From: Doryteuthis pealeii
Lineage: Eukaryota > Mollusca > Cephalopoda > Myopsida > Loliginidae
Length of the DNA stretch: 64,000 nt
NCBI GenBank assembly: GCA_023376005.1
Contig: CM042139.1
Coordinates: 133,905,833-133,969,832 of the forward strand
Direction: 5' to 3'
Below, piece after piece: positions 53,881 through 64,000 of the stretch (positions are counted from its first letter, which is position 1; every line of letters starts with the position of its first letter). Under the pieces are notes generated by a model. The model was not told the DNA's origin. It ran no database searches and saw nothing but the letters and a program-made list of their open reading frames with translations. A program made the translations under genes and the position numbers.

Positions 53881-54079
53881 AGGCCACCGGTGGATCAGGG
53901 TAGTGTGTTTTTATGATATATTAGTTCAGTTCTTCCAGGCAGTACATGCTCCTAGGGGTGATGTTTATGTCCATAAGATGGAATGCTGACAGGACTAAGA
54001 CAATTTTTGTACCAGCCAACACAGGAAGCTAGTTTCTTGGTAGGTTCGCGCATTAATGTGACTTTTTGTTACATTAGGT

Positions 54080-54081
<2 letters not shown>

Positions 54082-54119
<38 letters not shown>

Positions 54120-54240
54120 AATCGTCGCATCGTGGTATAATGGTTAGCAAGCTAGTCTTGCAGATCCATTGCTACTGAATAGCGAGTTTGATCCTTGCTG
54201 AAATGTCCCTTATTTGGAACGGGTTGGATAAAATACCTAC
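54082..54240 (+). repeat. (TG)n tract and tRNA-like head
   Basis: TG tract to 54118, then 'cgtggtataatggttagcaa' and 'gcgagtttgatccttgc', the A/B-box unit also seen at 8805. A tRNA-derived repeat; the acceptor stem does not close. Confidence 0.6.
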
Positions 54241-54371
54241 AAATTTTACGGAAAATTACGGAAGGTTACGGAAAATTAACACCATGATATTTCATCTCTG
54301 ATTTTAAATCTGCTCTACTATTTTAGCATTGAGCACCTTCATATGCTAAAACATTTTCTCATTCATTCTCC

Positions 54372-54412
<41 letters not shown>

Positions 54413-54599
54413 TATTGATTTATTATAAAAACAAGATCAGCATTAATGGAATTTTTGTGTCTGTTTTAAGATCACCAAAGTTTTAATGTTTGGATCAATC
54501 AAATGCAATCCCGTTTTATTTTAATTTCATAAAAAGGTGAAGAAATGATTAGTAAACACGTCTAGTAAGCTTATGAATAGTGGAAAATAATGACAAAAA

Positions 54600-54925
54600 G
54601 GGGAATATCATAGAATAAGATAACAAATCAGAACCAGAGCACAATTGCCGTCCTTGCCAGTGGAACTCTTTTAATTGAAACAAATTCTTATAAAAGACAC
54701 ATGACAAGAAGAATTGTCTCTTTCTTCTTTCTTACGCAGTGTAAGTGTCACGTTAACACTGTATTGAAGTGGACTCGTCCACCCTTAATATAAAGTGGAA
54801 GTTATCACGTTCTTGATAGAAAGCCAGCTTGGCACAGCTCGGGTTTGACCAATAAAGTCTGTACTGTGATTTACTACGACGTATTGTTCTTTCGGGTACC
54901 GCGAAGAAGGCGTTACGACAGTGTC
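54600..54925 (+). mobile_element. 5' LTR of a decayed LTR retrotransposon
   Basis: The 3' part (54770-54922) contains 'gaccaataaagtctgtactg' (polyadenylation signal), 'tgatttactacgacg' and 'gcgaagaaggcgttacgaca'. It is matched by 59120-59275, 4.3 kb downstream in the same orientation. The left limit is uncertain. Confidence 0.65.
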
Positions 54926-54983
54926 AACAGGATACTAAGAACTTGTGACATAGTTAAAAGGAATTTTGGACCATATTACCTCT

Positions 54984-55243
54984 AGGCACCCCTTTTTGAT
55001 CTCGATTAAGAAAGGACATGTTTTTCATTTACACCGTCAATATCCGGTTGTTTCTTAGGGGTTAGGGGTTAGGGGTTAGGGTTATGGGTAGGGTTAGGGT
55101 TAGGGTTAGGGGTTAGGGTTAGGGTTAGGGTTTAGTTTTATAATTAAAAAGAAATCTAAAACAACGTCTATTAAAACAACCGGATATTGACGATGTAAAT
55201 GAAAAACATGTCCTTTTTTAATTGAGATCAAAAAGGGGTGCCT
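54984..55243. mobile_element. 260-bp MITE with telomere-like core
   Basis: Inverted ends AGGCACCCCTTTTTGATCTC over about 65 bp. The centre (55055-55135) is a run of GGGTTA / GGGGTTA units. It lies in the leader of the LTR element, before gag, so it inserted after that element. Confidence 0.85.
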
Positions 55244-55292
55244 AAAAGTCATATGGTTCGGATTTTTTTTTTGTTATCGACATTTCATCAAA

Positions 55293-56010
55293 ATGGAGGT
55301 ATTGAAACTACTATTTCAACAACAGCAACGACAGCAAGAATTACAACTAAAAATACAATCAAGATTGTTGGAATTGTTACTGGAGGAAGACGCGGAAGTA
55401 GCGTTGGTGATTTTCCATTCACACCGTTCATCGCTGAGTCGATATTGGAATTCAAGTATGACGAGCAGGGTAGCCTTACATTTGAAACATATTTCCGACG
55501 GTTTCAGGACGTCTTCGAGAAAGAATGTGTGAACTGGTAAGACGAACGTCAGACTCCTACTGAGGAAGCTAGGAACAGTTGAAAATCAAAGATACTGTAA
55601 TTACACCCTGCCTCGTCGATCATCAGAGATATCGTTCAAAGGTACAGTGAAAATTTTACCAACAATATTTGGGATGAAAAGTGTCGATCTTTCACGCAAG
55701 GTATCAAGTTCTTAATCTAGCTAAGAACGTGGAATATAATTTTTCCACATATGCTAGAATAATAAATCAAGAATGTGAAAGGTGTAAATTGAAAACATTA
55801 ACGGAAAATCAGTTTAAATTTTGTGTTAGGTCTGAAATCACCTAAGGACAAAGAAATACGAGAAAAAATGTTGGCGAAACTGGAATATGACCCCGATATA
55901 ATGTTGGATATTGTACAAACGGAAATATGAATTTCCGGTTAAATTAAACAAAGCAAAGAAAAGACGACAAAAATGACAAAGAACTTTTTCCCGGTAAAGC
56001 GAACAAAAGA
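55293..56010 (+). pseudogene. gag-like remnant of the LTR element
   Basis: Starts MEVLKLLFQQQQRQQELQLK, a glutamine-rich N-terminus typical of Gypsy-class gag in invertebrates. It then shifts frame to FKYDEQGSLTFETYFRRFQD (55450-55510), the 'FxYdxxxxxtFexwyxRyxd' capsid pattern. Further broken pieces follow, including FVLGLKSPKDKEIREKMLAK (55815-55880). Several frameshifts and stops; it cannot make a capsid. Confidence 0.7.
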
Positions 56011-56061
56011 AGGATGGGTAACAATAAGTTCGGAAATAGTTATCAGATCAAGAGATAAAGA

Positions 56062-56440
56062 TGCGTAGGCGGTCGTCAATACAAAAGCCAGTGGGTCGAG
56101 TCGTTAGTTGGACAGTCAGGGGGAGACAGCCGACGGGAACGTGCGTGACCGGCCGGTCGCGCACCACCGCTGCCAGCGGGCAGTGAGGTTCGTCCCCCAC
56201 CTTCCACCTCACCAACGCATTGTCAACCCTTGGGCAGATTCCCATTGTCAAGCTCGCCACCCACACGCACCACGAGGGAATTAAAGAAATAAAAGTTAAA
56301 AGTCCCACTACATACAGCATGTCTTGTGTCTTCGTTAAGCGACCCCATCATATATCGTCTAAGGGTTAGAGACGATACCCGCAGTATACCAGCAACGTAT
56401 ACGATTTAGTGCCGGTAAAGAAGGCGCTACGCAACAATAA
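56062..56440. mobile_element. GC-rich insert, possible solo LTR
   Basis: A sharply GC-rich block (56062-56280) followed by 'attaaagaaataaaag', then 'gtgccggtaaagaaggcgct', which resembles the LTR 3' edge at 54890-54920. It interrupts the region between gag and the zinc knuckle. Related AACAATAA strings at 56023 and 56432 may be a duplication. Confidence 0.5.
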
Positions 56441-56462
56441 CCCTATAATTTATGTCTAAGGA

Positions 56463-57115
56463 ATGCCAGTGGATGAATCGAAACATGATTCTGCCCGAAT
56501 AGAAGAACTCAAAGTCCAAATGGAAATTCAAGCACTACATAAAATGTCACAAACGATCCCCTCCGAATCGTTGTTACGGATGCAGTGTCCTGAAGGAACT
56601 GTCATGTTTTTGTTGTGGAAGGTACGACACACACACAAAAAAGAAAAAGAATTCTGCAAGTGCGGTCGTAACAGGAGAAATGATAAGCGCATCACAGAGA
56701 ATTAATCAGTGAAGATAGTTTTAGCATTCAGAGGAAGAAAAAATACGCCAAACAGGAAATTCGTATAATATGTATATATGAACAAAAAACCAGGCAAATT
56801 ATAACTTGATACTGGGTCGGACTTAATGATAATATCAAAAGAAACCTGAAAAAATAGGTGCAACTAAAATGGAAAATAATTATCGCGAGGCTCGCGGTGC
56901 TTCTGGTTCAAAACTTAAAATCGAAGGCGTCATTAATTACATTTCCTTTCGGGACAAAACTGGTTAAGTAAATGCATACATTGTTCAAGAACTGTCTTTG
57001 AATTTATGGGGGGGGGGGTCTGGTTACAATTTTTTGACTTCTGGGATTAATCGATTAATTCCATTTGTCGGTCAGTAAAATTTGCCGATAAGAATATTGT
57101 GATTTTAAGAAAGAA
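56463..57115 (+). pseudogene. gag C-terminus and aspartic protease remnant
   Basis: 56463-56705 reads DESKHDSARIEELKVQ then cysteine-containing pieces in two frames near 56575-56665, compatible with a broken zinc knuckle. 56770-57110 carries the retropepsin signature LDTGSDLMIISKETW (active-site D-T-G at 56808-56816), then REARGASGSKLKIEG and NLWGL, where a run of G (57009-57019) breaks the frame. Order zinc knuckle then protease is that of Gypsy-like pol. The reverse transcriptase is not recognisable beyond 57115. Confidence 0.75.
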
Positions 57116-57399
57116 AACGAAACGGGGGTATATAGGATAATCTCCTATAATTTACTAAACAATGAAAAACAAAAAAAAAAAACCGTAAAAGACGTGCCAA
57201 CCATGACTCCTATCCAAATTCAAAAACTTCAACAATTTTGCACAAATAAGATTTTTAAAAATAAAGAAAATCCCTAGAATTTGATTGGATAAGGCAAGTC
57301 CTGAGTGGTGTTTACACATATGTCCGCGCTTTGGGTTTCCAGAAGGTTTGTAAATTATTACCACCAAAAAAGAAAAATACCAAATCAGAGCCGGCAGTC

Positions 57400-58450
57400 A
57401 CTTATATAAACGGGAATATACAAATCAACAAGTCAGTCTGCTCCTACTTACGCGAGTAGTGGGGTCTTTGACCAACCACTCGACATGTAAGCAGCAGGGA
57501 CGTCACCACACACCACCACGGTGGGCGACTTTAGTCCCGGCTTACGCGATGATACTTTACCTCGGCACGCAGCAGATGACCTTAATGAACGGCGTTTTCA
57601 CAACCAGCTCAAACGCCAGAGAGCTGATTGATAACATCTAGAGACCGCAACAACATCCGCCATTTTGAACCGGTTGATGCTACTTAATATCCCTGGTAAT
57701 ATTATATACCCATACTGTATAACTATATGTATTATATATATATATTGTATATGATAGTATTAAGATTGACTGCGTGGCTATAATACGTATATTATTGGCT
57801 AAAAGCATACAGTATAATCACTAAGTGCTAGTACAGAGCTCTACTATATATGTAGGTTGTATACTGGATCGTGCTATGACGCCGTTAGTAATATATATAT
57901 ATATAGTTTTTTAATATACGATATAGGTCCTATGGCATTAGCTAATATAATTATTATATATGTAAACATTATATATGTATAATTCTAGATATAAAAGGCA
58001 CTCTCATCTACACGCTTTGACGGCTCGACATTATTACTATACGCTGCTCGGACTAGAGGTAGTAGATTATATTTGTATTATGTATATACTATGTATATCC
58101 ATGGCCCAATTTGGGAACCCAAACAAGTACGTAAACATCGTCGGTTATCAGTGTAGAGTAATTTAACAACCTCCTAGATATCCACTTTCTTCGTACCGAC
58201 CCAACGATTTACAGAATACACATATATGTATTACTAACTGGTATATTTGTTAATTCATTATTAAACCTAATTACGCTGTTTGTTTGTTATTCTTCCCTCA
58301 TTTACCCTGTCTAACCTGATTTTATTTCATTATCTAGTGAACGTGTATTTTATACAATAAATATTGTTTGCGGGGTCGGCATTCCGTTATCTCTCAACGC
58401 TATAGTCGGAATTCTCACTCTATACGACCGAATTTAAACTCCTCACCGAA
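57400..58450 (+). mobile_element. Possible second LTR-like unit
   Basis: 57420-57660 is GC-richer ('gtgggcgactttagtcccgg', 'ccgccattttgaac'), the middle is TA-rich, and 58350-58400 has 'acaataaatattgtttgcgg' followed by 'ggcattccgttatctctc', similar to an LTR polyadenylation region and leader. It sits where the pol gene should be. No second copy in the window, so tentative. Confidence 0.35.
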
Positions 58451-58454
58451 ACCC

Positions 58455-59035
58455 CTTACTATAAAATAATTACCAAAATGTGGTAATGTTTCTTGGGGAA
58501 CTCAGAGTATGCACTAAAGCCAATGAAAGCGTCATTAACTATATAGGCACAGAAAACCCCAAATTGGATGAATTGTTTATCATGATCCCAGAGAAAGACA
58601 AGTTTACCTTATTTAGCTTAAAGCATTATTGGTGAGTACAGTAAATCAAGAATTATGTAGGACAGCTACATATGAATAACCTGAGAGCTTCACATTTTGC
58701 CTAGTTGAAAAATCTCAAGTTGGGCAGCATCCACTGTAATTGTAAACGTCTGGAAAATTAATGGCTATTGAGACTTTTTTCAACTGTGGATATTAATTAA
58801 TGACGCACTTAATCAATAGACACACAAGTTACCTATTTCCACGCTCGTAGAAGATGATTTATCTGAAATAATAATAATAAAAAGAGGTGGAATCTCTATT
58901 AAATGTCACACATTAGCTGGGATATTTGAACGTATCGGTAAGTTATATGTGAAGATAAAGGTCGTACATATAAAAGACATAAATCAACCAAATACGACGG
59001 AACGATATGACGCTAAGTGATATCCATTCATATAG
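58455..59035. other. LTR-element interior, decayed
   Basis: Lies before the 3' LTR. No integrase motif could be read. A/T-rich with broken short frames. Confidence 0.35.
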
Positions 59036-59039
59036 GTGT

Positions 59040-59275
59040 CGTGTGAAGAGTTTTCCTTCATATTACATGACTCGATCATGCGTGTTGACCTTACAATTGG
59101 GAGATGTTGAACGTGGATCCGGTACAATTAAATCACAAGATTACAAATAAGGAAAGTTACTACGTTCGTATGGCTCACACAGCGTCAGCTCGGTTTTTGA
59201 GCAATAAAGTGTGGTACTGTGATTAACTACGGTTATGTTCACTCGTGTACATTGAAGAACGCGTTACACAAATCA
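59040..59275 (+). mobile_element. 3' LTR of the decayed retrotransposon
   Basis: 'ggctcacacagcgtcagctc', 'gagcaataaagtgtggtac', 'tgtgattaactacgg' and 'gaagaacgcgttacaca' align in order with the 5' LTR, but with many differences, implying an old insertion or altered sequence. Confidence 0.65.
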
Positions 59276-59424
59276 CACTGGCGTTACCTTAAGCTAGCGT
59301 GAAAATTCCATGTGCAGAAAAGTGCACACTTGTTCATGAGGACTAAAACTGCGAGACATGGTTATAGAGATCAATTTTCTCAATATATTAGTATCATATT
59401 ATGACCTAACTCTCTGCGGCACAA

Positions 59425-59670
59425 GGTAGAATTTTTTCTAAGTTAAACTACAGTGATAGAGAGTGTTATCGTAGTTTTCACTTAGACTGGTTGTCTTACG
59501 CAAGCTAACAAGCCCAGTCCTACCCTTGCTATTTATACATTATGGGATATAAACCTTAGAAAGAGTCACAGAACGAGTTGAGATATTTAGCCACTAAGCC
59601 TTTCTCAAATGCATTAGCGTGAAGTGTGAAACACGGCCGAATGATAAGAGTCGTGTCCAGGATTTTGAGA
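59425..59670 (-). mobile_element. Heavily degraded SINE S1
   Basis: Minus-strand S1 blocks are in the correct order ('cacaaggt', 'tagactggttg', 'aagcccagtcctaccc', 'aatgcattagcg', 'gtccaggattt'), but interspersed with many small insertions and substitutions not seen in other S1 copies. Confidence 0.55.
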
Positions 59671-59679
59671 GTCTTATGA

Positions 59680-62290
59680 GTCATACAGATCTCCATTTCC
59701 TAAAGGACAGAGTTTACCTTTTATTCTTGTATACTGTCAATCCACCTATATCCAAAACAGATTCAATTCAGAGGAAATCCATACGAAATCATCCATTTTA
59801 GACTATAACTTGAAATAATTTATTAGATTTGAATAATTCTAATTTTTATACTTGCAAAATAGCCGTAGTCATGTAAATTCTTGAATTGACGAGATAAGAA
59901 CGATTCCTCTTAGGAACAATAAATGGCAGTTACTAAACGTGATAGTTAAAAAACACTCTAATTAGAAATACTACCGGTGTTTGATGGATTGTTCTGCCTC
60001 GACTTACGTTGGTAGGAAACTTGTGTTCCAATAATAATAGAGGTTATCTTTCCCTTATCACTAGGGTTTTCGACTGAGGTATGATCATACTACTAGCTGA
60101 GGTATTACAAACAGTCACAGCCTTGGAATTGTCTCTCAAATCTTCTTCACTTGGTCTTAGCCAATCCACAAAAGATGAGCTAGACATCGTGTGTGTTACT
60201 CTGATCCAATCAATGGGGACCTTATTAAGGCTCCAACCAACTTCATTAAGTAGTAAATCATAATATCTATCATAGAACTCTTATCTCACTTCAAAGGACT
60301 TTAGTCCTATCTGTTTTGGTATAACTGTCATATCTAATTAGTCAAACTCTACACGTGCTCTAAGTAACAATAATAAGTTCTGTATTAGTTATTTTAGTTT
60401 GTTTTGTAATTCACTATCTTTGTCGTGTATTCTCGATGCTTATCATTAATATTATATTAAGCGAGGGCTATGGTGGTAATAGTGAAGTCGTGGAAATAAT
60501 CGGATATCTCGTTTGATTCGTGATTCAATATCCTCAGACAAGCTGTTTGGCATTTCTCACGATTATGTACGCTAATACCTTTGTAAAGGTATAGAATACA
60601 CTTAATTCTTCCGCCTCACAGTCTGATGGTATTAAATTGAGTATAAGGTCACAAGAACATGGCGTCTTCCTTGTGTAGGTTAAACTACAGTCTTAAGAAT
60701 GAGAATGGATAAACTCTAGAATCAATCTCAAATAATTACCTTTGCGGTCGGTCGTTATGATTGGGTTTGTGGCACCTATGGTGCTTATCCAATTCTTTCC
60801 TATCCATAGACTAGTGCCTAAAGTAAATTGTGGATATGTGCCAATAACACTGTTATGAATATGCTATAATCATTTAATGGCTTATATGTATGTAGATAGT
60901 GTTGACTGAGTAGTAGGCTTATAGTATTAGACGGCACTGTATATAGTATGTACTAATATGAAATGTGTAGTTATATGTGATGGAGTATATAATGTTGTGT
61001 AAGTAATTATGCGTGGTAAGCCTTCACCACATTAGTAAGCATATATCACTGTTGTTGATGTCATTTTGGTGTTGTGTGAACCCTCTAATTGCGCTTTATG
61101 GAAAATTCGACGTAAGTGCAAAACCACATTAGTATATATAAGACAGCTGGTGTTAATCACCCAGTATGTATATATATATTATATTATTATTGTGTAGTAT
61201 ATGCTGATCGCACTAACCTTACGATGGAAGGTTTCACTTCTGGTGAGCACCTTTCTAACGATTTATAAGAACCAACACTAATTTTAATTTTAACAATTTC
61301 TTTTATATGTTCCGTGGTCAAAGCATTTGATAAACGTTGCTTAAATTCACTATATAATTTTCTTTGTCTTTTTTTCGCGTTATGTGTGGATAAATCAAGA
61401 GTTATGTTTTATTTCGAATAGCATAATATCTAATACATTCGAGTTCTAGAGATCACGAAAAACAGTGCCCTTCTGCTGTCCTAATCTGCTCCTCAGTCTC
61501 ATGCCGTCTCTCTAGGTAGGATCCTCTATGAGACAACACTACACAGTGTTCCACACACAAAAGTGGCTTATGTGAAAGTTTTATTGCATATGGTATAACG
61601 GGCTACCACTGGTATCAGTGTCTTCCTAGTGTAGCGAGTCCGATCAGAATAACATCGTTTATGATTTCGTCTTACTTCTCGTCCAGCAATTGCAATCTGC
61701 AATGTCGAGATTTCGCTTCTTAATTAATTGGAGTAGGTTTCGTGCGCATAAGGAGAGCTAAGTGGACCGCACATGCCTAAGAGTTTGTTTCAACGCAGCA
61801 AGTAACCACACGCAGTTACCCAGAACAAGTATCATAACTTCCCTGTCACATGAGTAGCCGAGTAACCAATTGCCCAGCTATCACGCCAACCAGAGTAGCA
61901 CCCAGTCTATTTCGTGAGAGGTGGTACGTGTTGTTATGTGTGTTCCTGGTTGGTAAATCATGAATCAACTTAAATCACAAAATAGGACAAGACGAGACAA
62001 TCAACACGCGCTTTCTTTTCAACGGTCGTCGCTTTTATTTTCTCTATTCCTTGGAAGAAAGTACTACCTTTCGCGGTATTTACCGGTTTGTTCACCTTGT
62101 GATGAAGGTTAGGGTAATTTATTCCATAGCAAGTCTGTCTGAGAGAGGATCAAAATGTGCGTCACATAACTTGGGTGTTTGCATTGATGCTACTGGTCGA
62201 TCACTCTCTGGTGTATCTCTATATGAGTCCCGAAACATATAATATGTGTGACTTGAGAGCGAGTTGCGTAAATATGACACCGTAGGTGGA
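59680..62290. other. No gene or recognised repeat
   Basis: 2.6 kb of sequence more mixed in composition than the rest of the window, with faint S1-like words near 60600-60660 ('ataaggtcac', 'aggttaaac'). Short frames are unconvincing. Confidence 0.4.
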
Positions 62291-62297
62291 CTCATGA

Positions 62298-62402
62298 GAC
62301 GAGAGAGAGAGAGAGAGAGAGAAGGAGATGAGAGTAGAGAGAAGAGGAACAGAGAGAGAGAACAGAGAACGGAAAGAGGAGAGGAGGAGAGAAAGGCTCT
62401 TT
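62298..62402. repeat. (GA)n-rich tract
   Basis: Interrupted GA/AGAG low complexity; frames with ERERE or SLSLS over it are artefacts. Confidence 0.9.
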
Positions 62403-62409
62403 TTTTTAA

Positions 62410-63390
62410 AGTGTGCGACGTGTGCCTTTCCAATAGTGCTCATTCAATAGAAGAGAGGTTGGACACACGCGGGGAAATTTGAAATTCCACAGGTCAGCGA
62501 GCACGAATACCCATAAGATTGCTCTTTGCGCACATATGAGCATTCAGACGAAGAAAAAATTCAAGGAACATCCATTAACCACTGTATGATCTTATAGGCT
62601 CTCTGCTATTAAATCATTTACTATTTTTTTATCTCTATAAAAAGTAAGAGAGACATAGTTTTGAAGTATAGCACTCGCATGCCTACAAGATCCCTTGTGC
62701 CTTCACTATACTCAGTTAAGACGTTTTGAGGAACGGGAGATGGTTATGGAGCGGAGGTGGCCGCATGGGTGGAGCCAATTTATGTAGGAGTCTTTTTGGA
62801 AGAGCCGAGGGAGGAGGGAGGACCCCAGCGTCGCTCAGCTCATTGGTTATAGCTGTCATATCCAACTGTAAGTTGAACCCCTATATGGAATCCTTGGTAG
62901 GTTTCCCTCGCCGAAACGACCGAGGGGATCTCGAACGGCTAGCACCGCTACGCAGTAAATATATATGTTCTGAGGATCTGCCAGCAAGGCCATAACATAT
63001 TTTAATGTGACTATACCCTGCGCGAGATATATAATGTATGTGCTATCGATAGTTACTATTTAATATTATGTTATATATGAACCCATTTATGCTGCGGAAT
63101 GATAATAAGGACGTTACAAGATATGCATGCCAGGTTGTATGAGGCTGTCCTAGAGGAGAATTGATCCGATTCCGGTTCCATGCTGGCGGTCCTCGAGATT
63201 CACAAATCGGCTAACGGCAACTTTTTGGGGACAACGTGGATAGACGGACCTTACCTTCTAAGTCCGACGCACGATCAGATGGAGAATGATCTGAGTAGAG
63301 TAATCGCCTATAGTGAATTCAGCTTTGGTACGGAATCATGGTGCTGCGCTGGGGAGGAGCGCAACCAAAGGTGATGAAACCGGGATTATT
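62410..63390. other. No certain gene
   Basis: Contains a GC-richer patch (62720-62960 and 63120-63380) with frames of 89 and 64 residues. No motif, splice or homology support. Confidence 0.35.
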
Positions 63391-63394
63391 GGCT

Positions 63395-63399
63395 GAGAG

Positions 63400-63430
<31 letters not shown>

Positions 63431-63455
63431 AGAGAGAGAGAATGAGAGAGAGTTC
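63395..63455. repeat. (GA)n-rich tract
   Basis: Interrupted GA repeat like 62298-62402. Confidence 0.9.
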
Positions 63456-63629
63456 ATGGATATCCCGTGAGCTACCAGCGATCGACCGGGAGATGATTTG
63501 TATTTCAGTTTATTATTTTTAAAATTTTTTTATAGATTTGTTTTGATTCATGTTCAATTTCGCTTTCTAAATGTGTAGCTTTCTATGGCTCAGCCACACA
63601 CTCAAACTCACTGCATCTGAGTTCGTATC

Positions 63630-63660
63630 TATACAGGGTGCCCATAATTTTAGCCTTGTA
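63630..63660. repeat. Solitary mariner-like terminus
   Basis: 'tatacagggtgcccataatt' resembles the CAGGGTGCCC ends of the MITEs at 26.8-30 kb. No partner end before the window stops. Confidence 0.4.
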
Positions 63661-64000
63661 CTACACTTAGATATGCGTGAGTAAATATTCTGACGTGTAC
63701 AATTTACCCCCTAATAATTTAACACAAAAATAACTTGAATAAAGGTTAATATTTATCTTTAAAAAAATCATCAGGAGGTTTTATTATAATGTTTTGCTCT
63801 TGGTGATGGTCCTAATAAGTTTGGAGATAATATTAAATTCTTTATGCAAGTTTCCTAGTTGTGTTTAAATATAGGTAGGGTTATGGGATTGAATATTTTA
63901 GGCACATCAGATTGGACAACCTAGTAAAACGATCACTTGCCTTTATGAAGAAGAGGCGACAAACGCTTGCATATTTTACAGTACATTTAGTTTAGCGTCG

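Noticed and set aside
55055..55135. True telomere or interstitial telomeric fusion site
   Set aside because: The run is short, degenerate and lies symmetrically inside 65-bp inverted repeats, so it is the core of a MITE.
62726..62995. 89-residue frame in a GC-richer patch
   Set aside because: No recognisable domain, and composition alone explains the open frame.

Overview
The window is AT-rich, gene-poor animal DNA made almost entirely of dead or non-autonomous mobile elements. The only convincing host coding piece is one first coding exon with a promoter-like region on the minus strand (about 33.7-34.5 kb). It has a 5' splice site, a good Kozak context and an upstream noncoding exon candidate. 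Everything else that can be recognised is repeats. The repeat mix (several tRNA-derived SINEs, a 5S-derived SINE, Helitron-like elements, LINE fragments, a Gypsy-like LTR element and hammerhead ribozymes of the kind carried by Penelope-like elements) fits a large invertebrate genome. I favour a mollusc, possibly a cephalopod, but this is inference and no species marker was found.

Layout. 0-13 kb: Tc1/mariner transposase relic, two Helitron-like copies (family H1), SINEs and minus-strand LINE reverse-transcriptase pieces. 13-25 kb: repeat A copies, two large foldbacks, a mariner-type transposase relic split by two later insertions, a LINE split by a SINE with target-site duplication, a third H1 copy, and the longest LINE relic (23.8-24.8 kb). 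25.6-27.4 kb: Helitron-like element H2 with two nested palindromic MITEs. 29-31.5 kb: a canonical hammerhead motif, mariner-like palindromic MITEs, and an insertion whose empty site occurs 1 kb away. 32-34.5 kb: the host exon and promoter. 34.5-36 kb: a 5S-derived SINE split by an 875-bp DNA transposon. 36-46.5 kb: near full-length repeat A copies, a GC-rich highly structured retroposed element (element G, two copies) and a fourth H1 copy containing one of them. 47-50.5 kb: hammerhead motifs lying between (TA)n arrays, and MITEs with telomere-like cores. 52.6-53 kb: tandem SINE tails. 54.6-59.3 kb: a decayed LTR retrotransposon with gag, zinc-knuckle and protease remnants and nested insertions. 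59.3-64 kb: little recognisable, with an oddly degraded SINE and GA microsatellites.

Most notable observations: (1) three hammerhead ribozyme motifs with complete cores and pairing stems, plus one imperfect one, each lying between or next to (TA)n tracts; (2) element G, a retroposed, multi-stem, GC-rich non-tRNA repeat with a 14-bp target-site duplication; (3) unrelated palindromic MITEs that share telomere-like GGGTTA cores; (4) several insertion-in-insertion cases that give relative ages. No CRISPR array, operon, genuine tRNA or complete rRNA gene is visible. All calls come from reading the sequence by eye; element ends are approximate unless a duplication or terminal motif is described.
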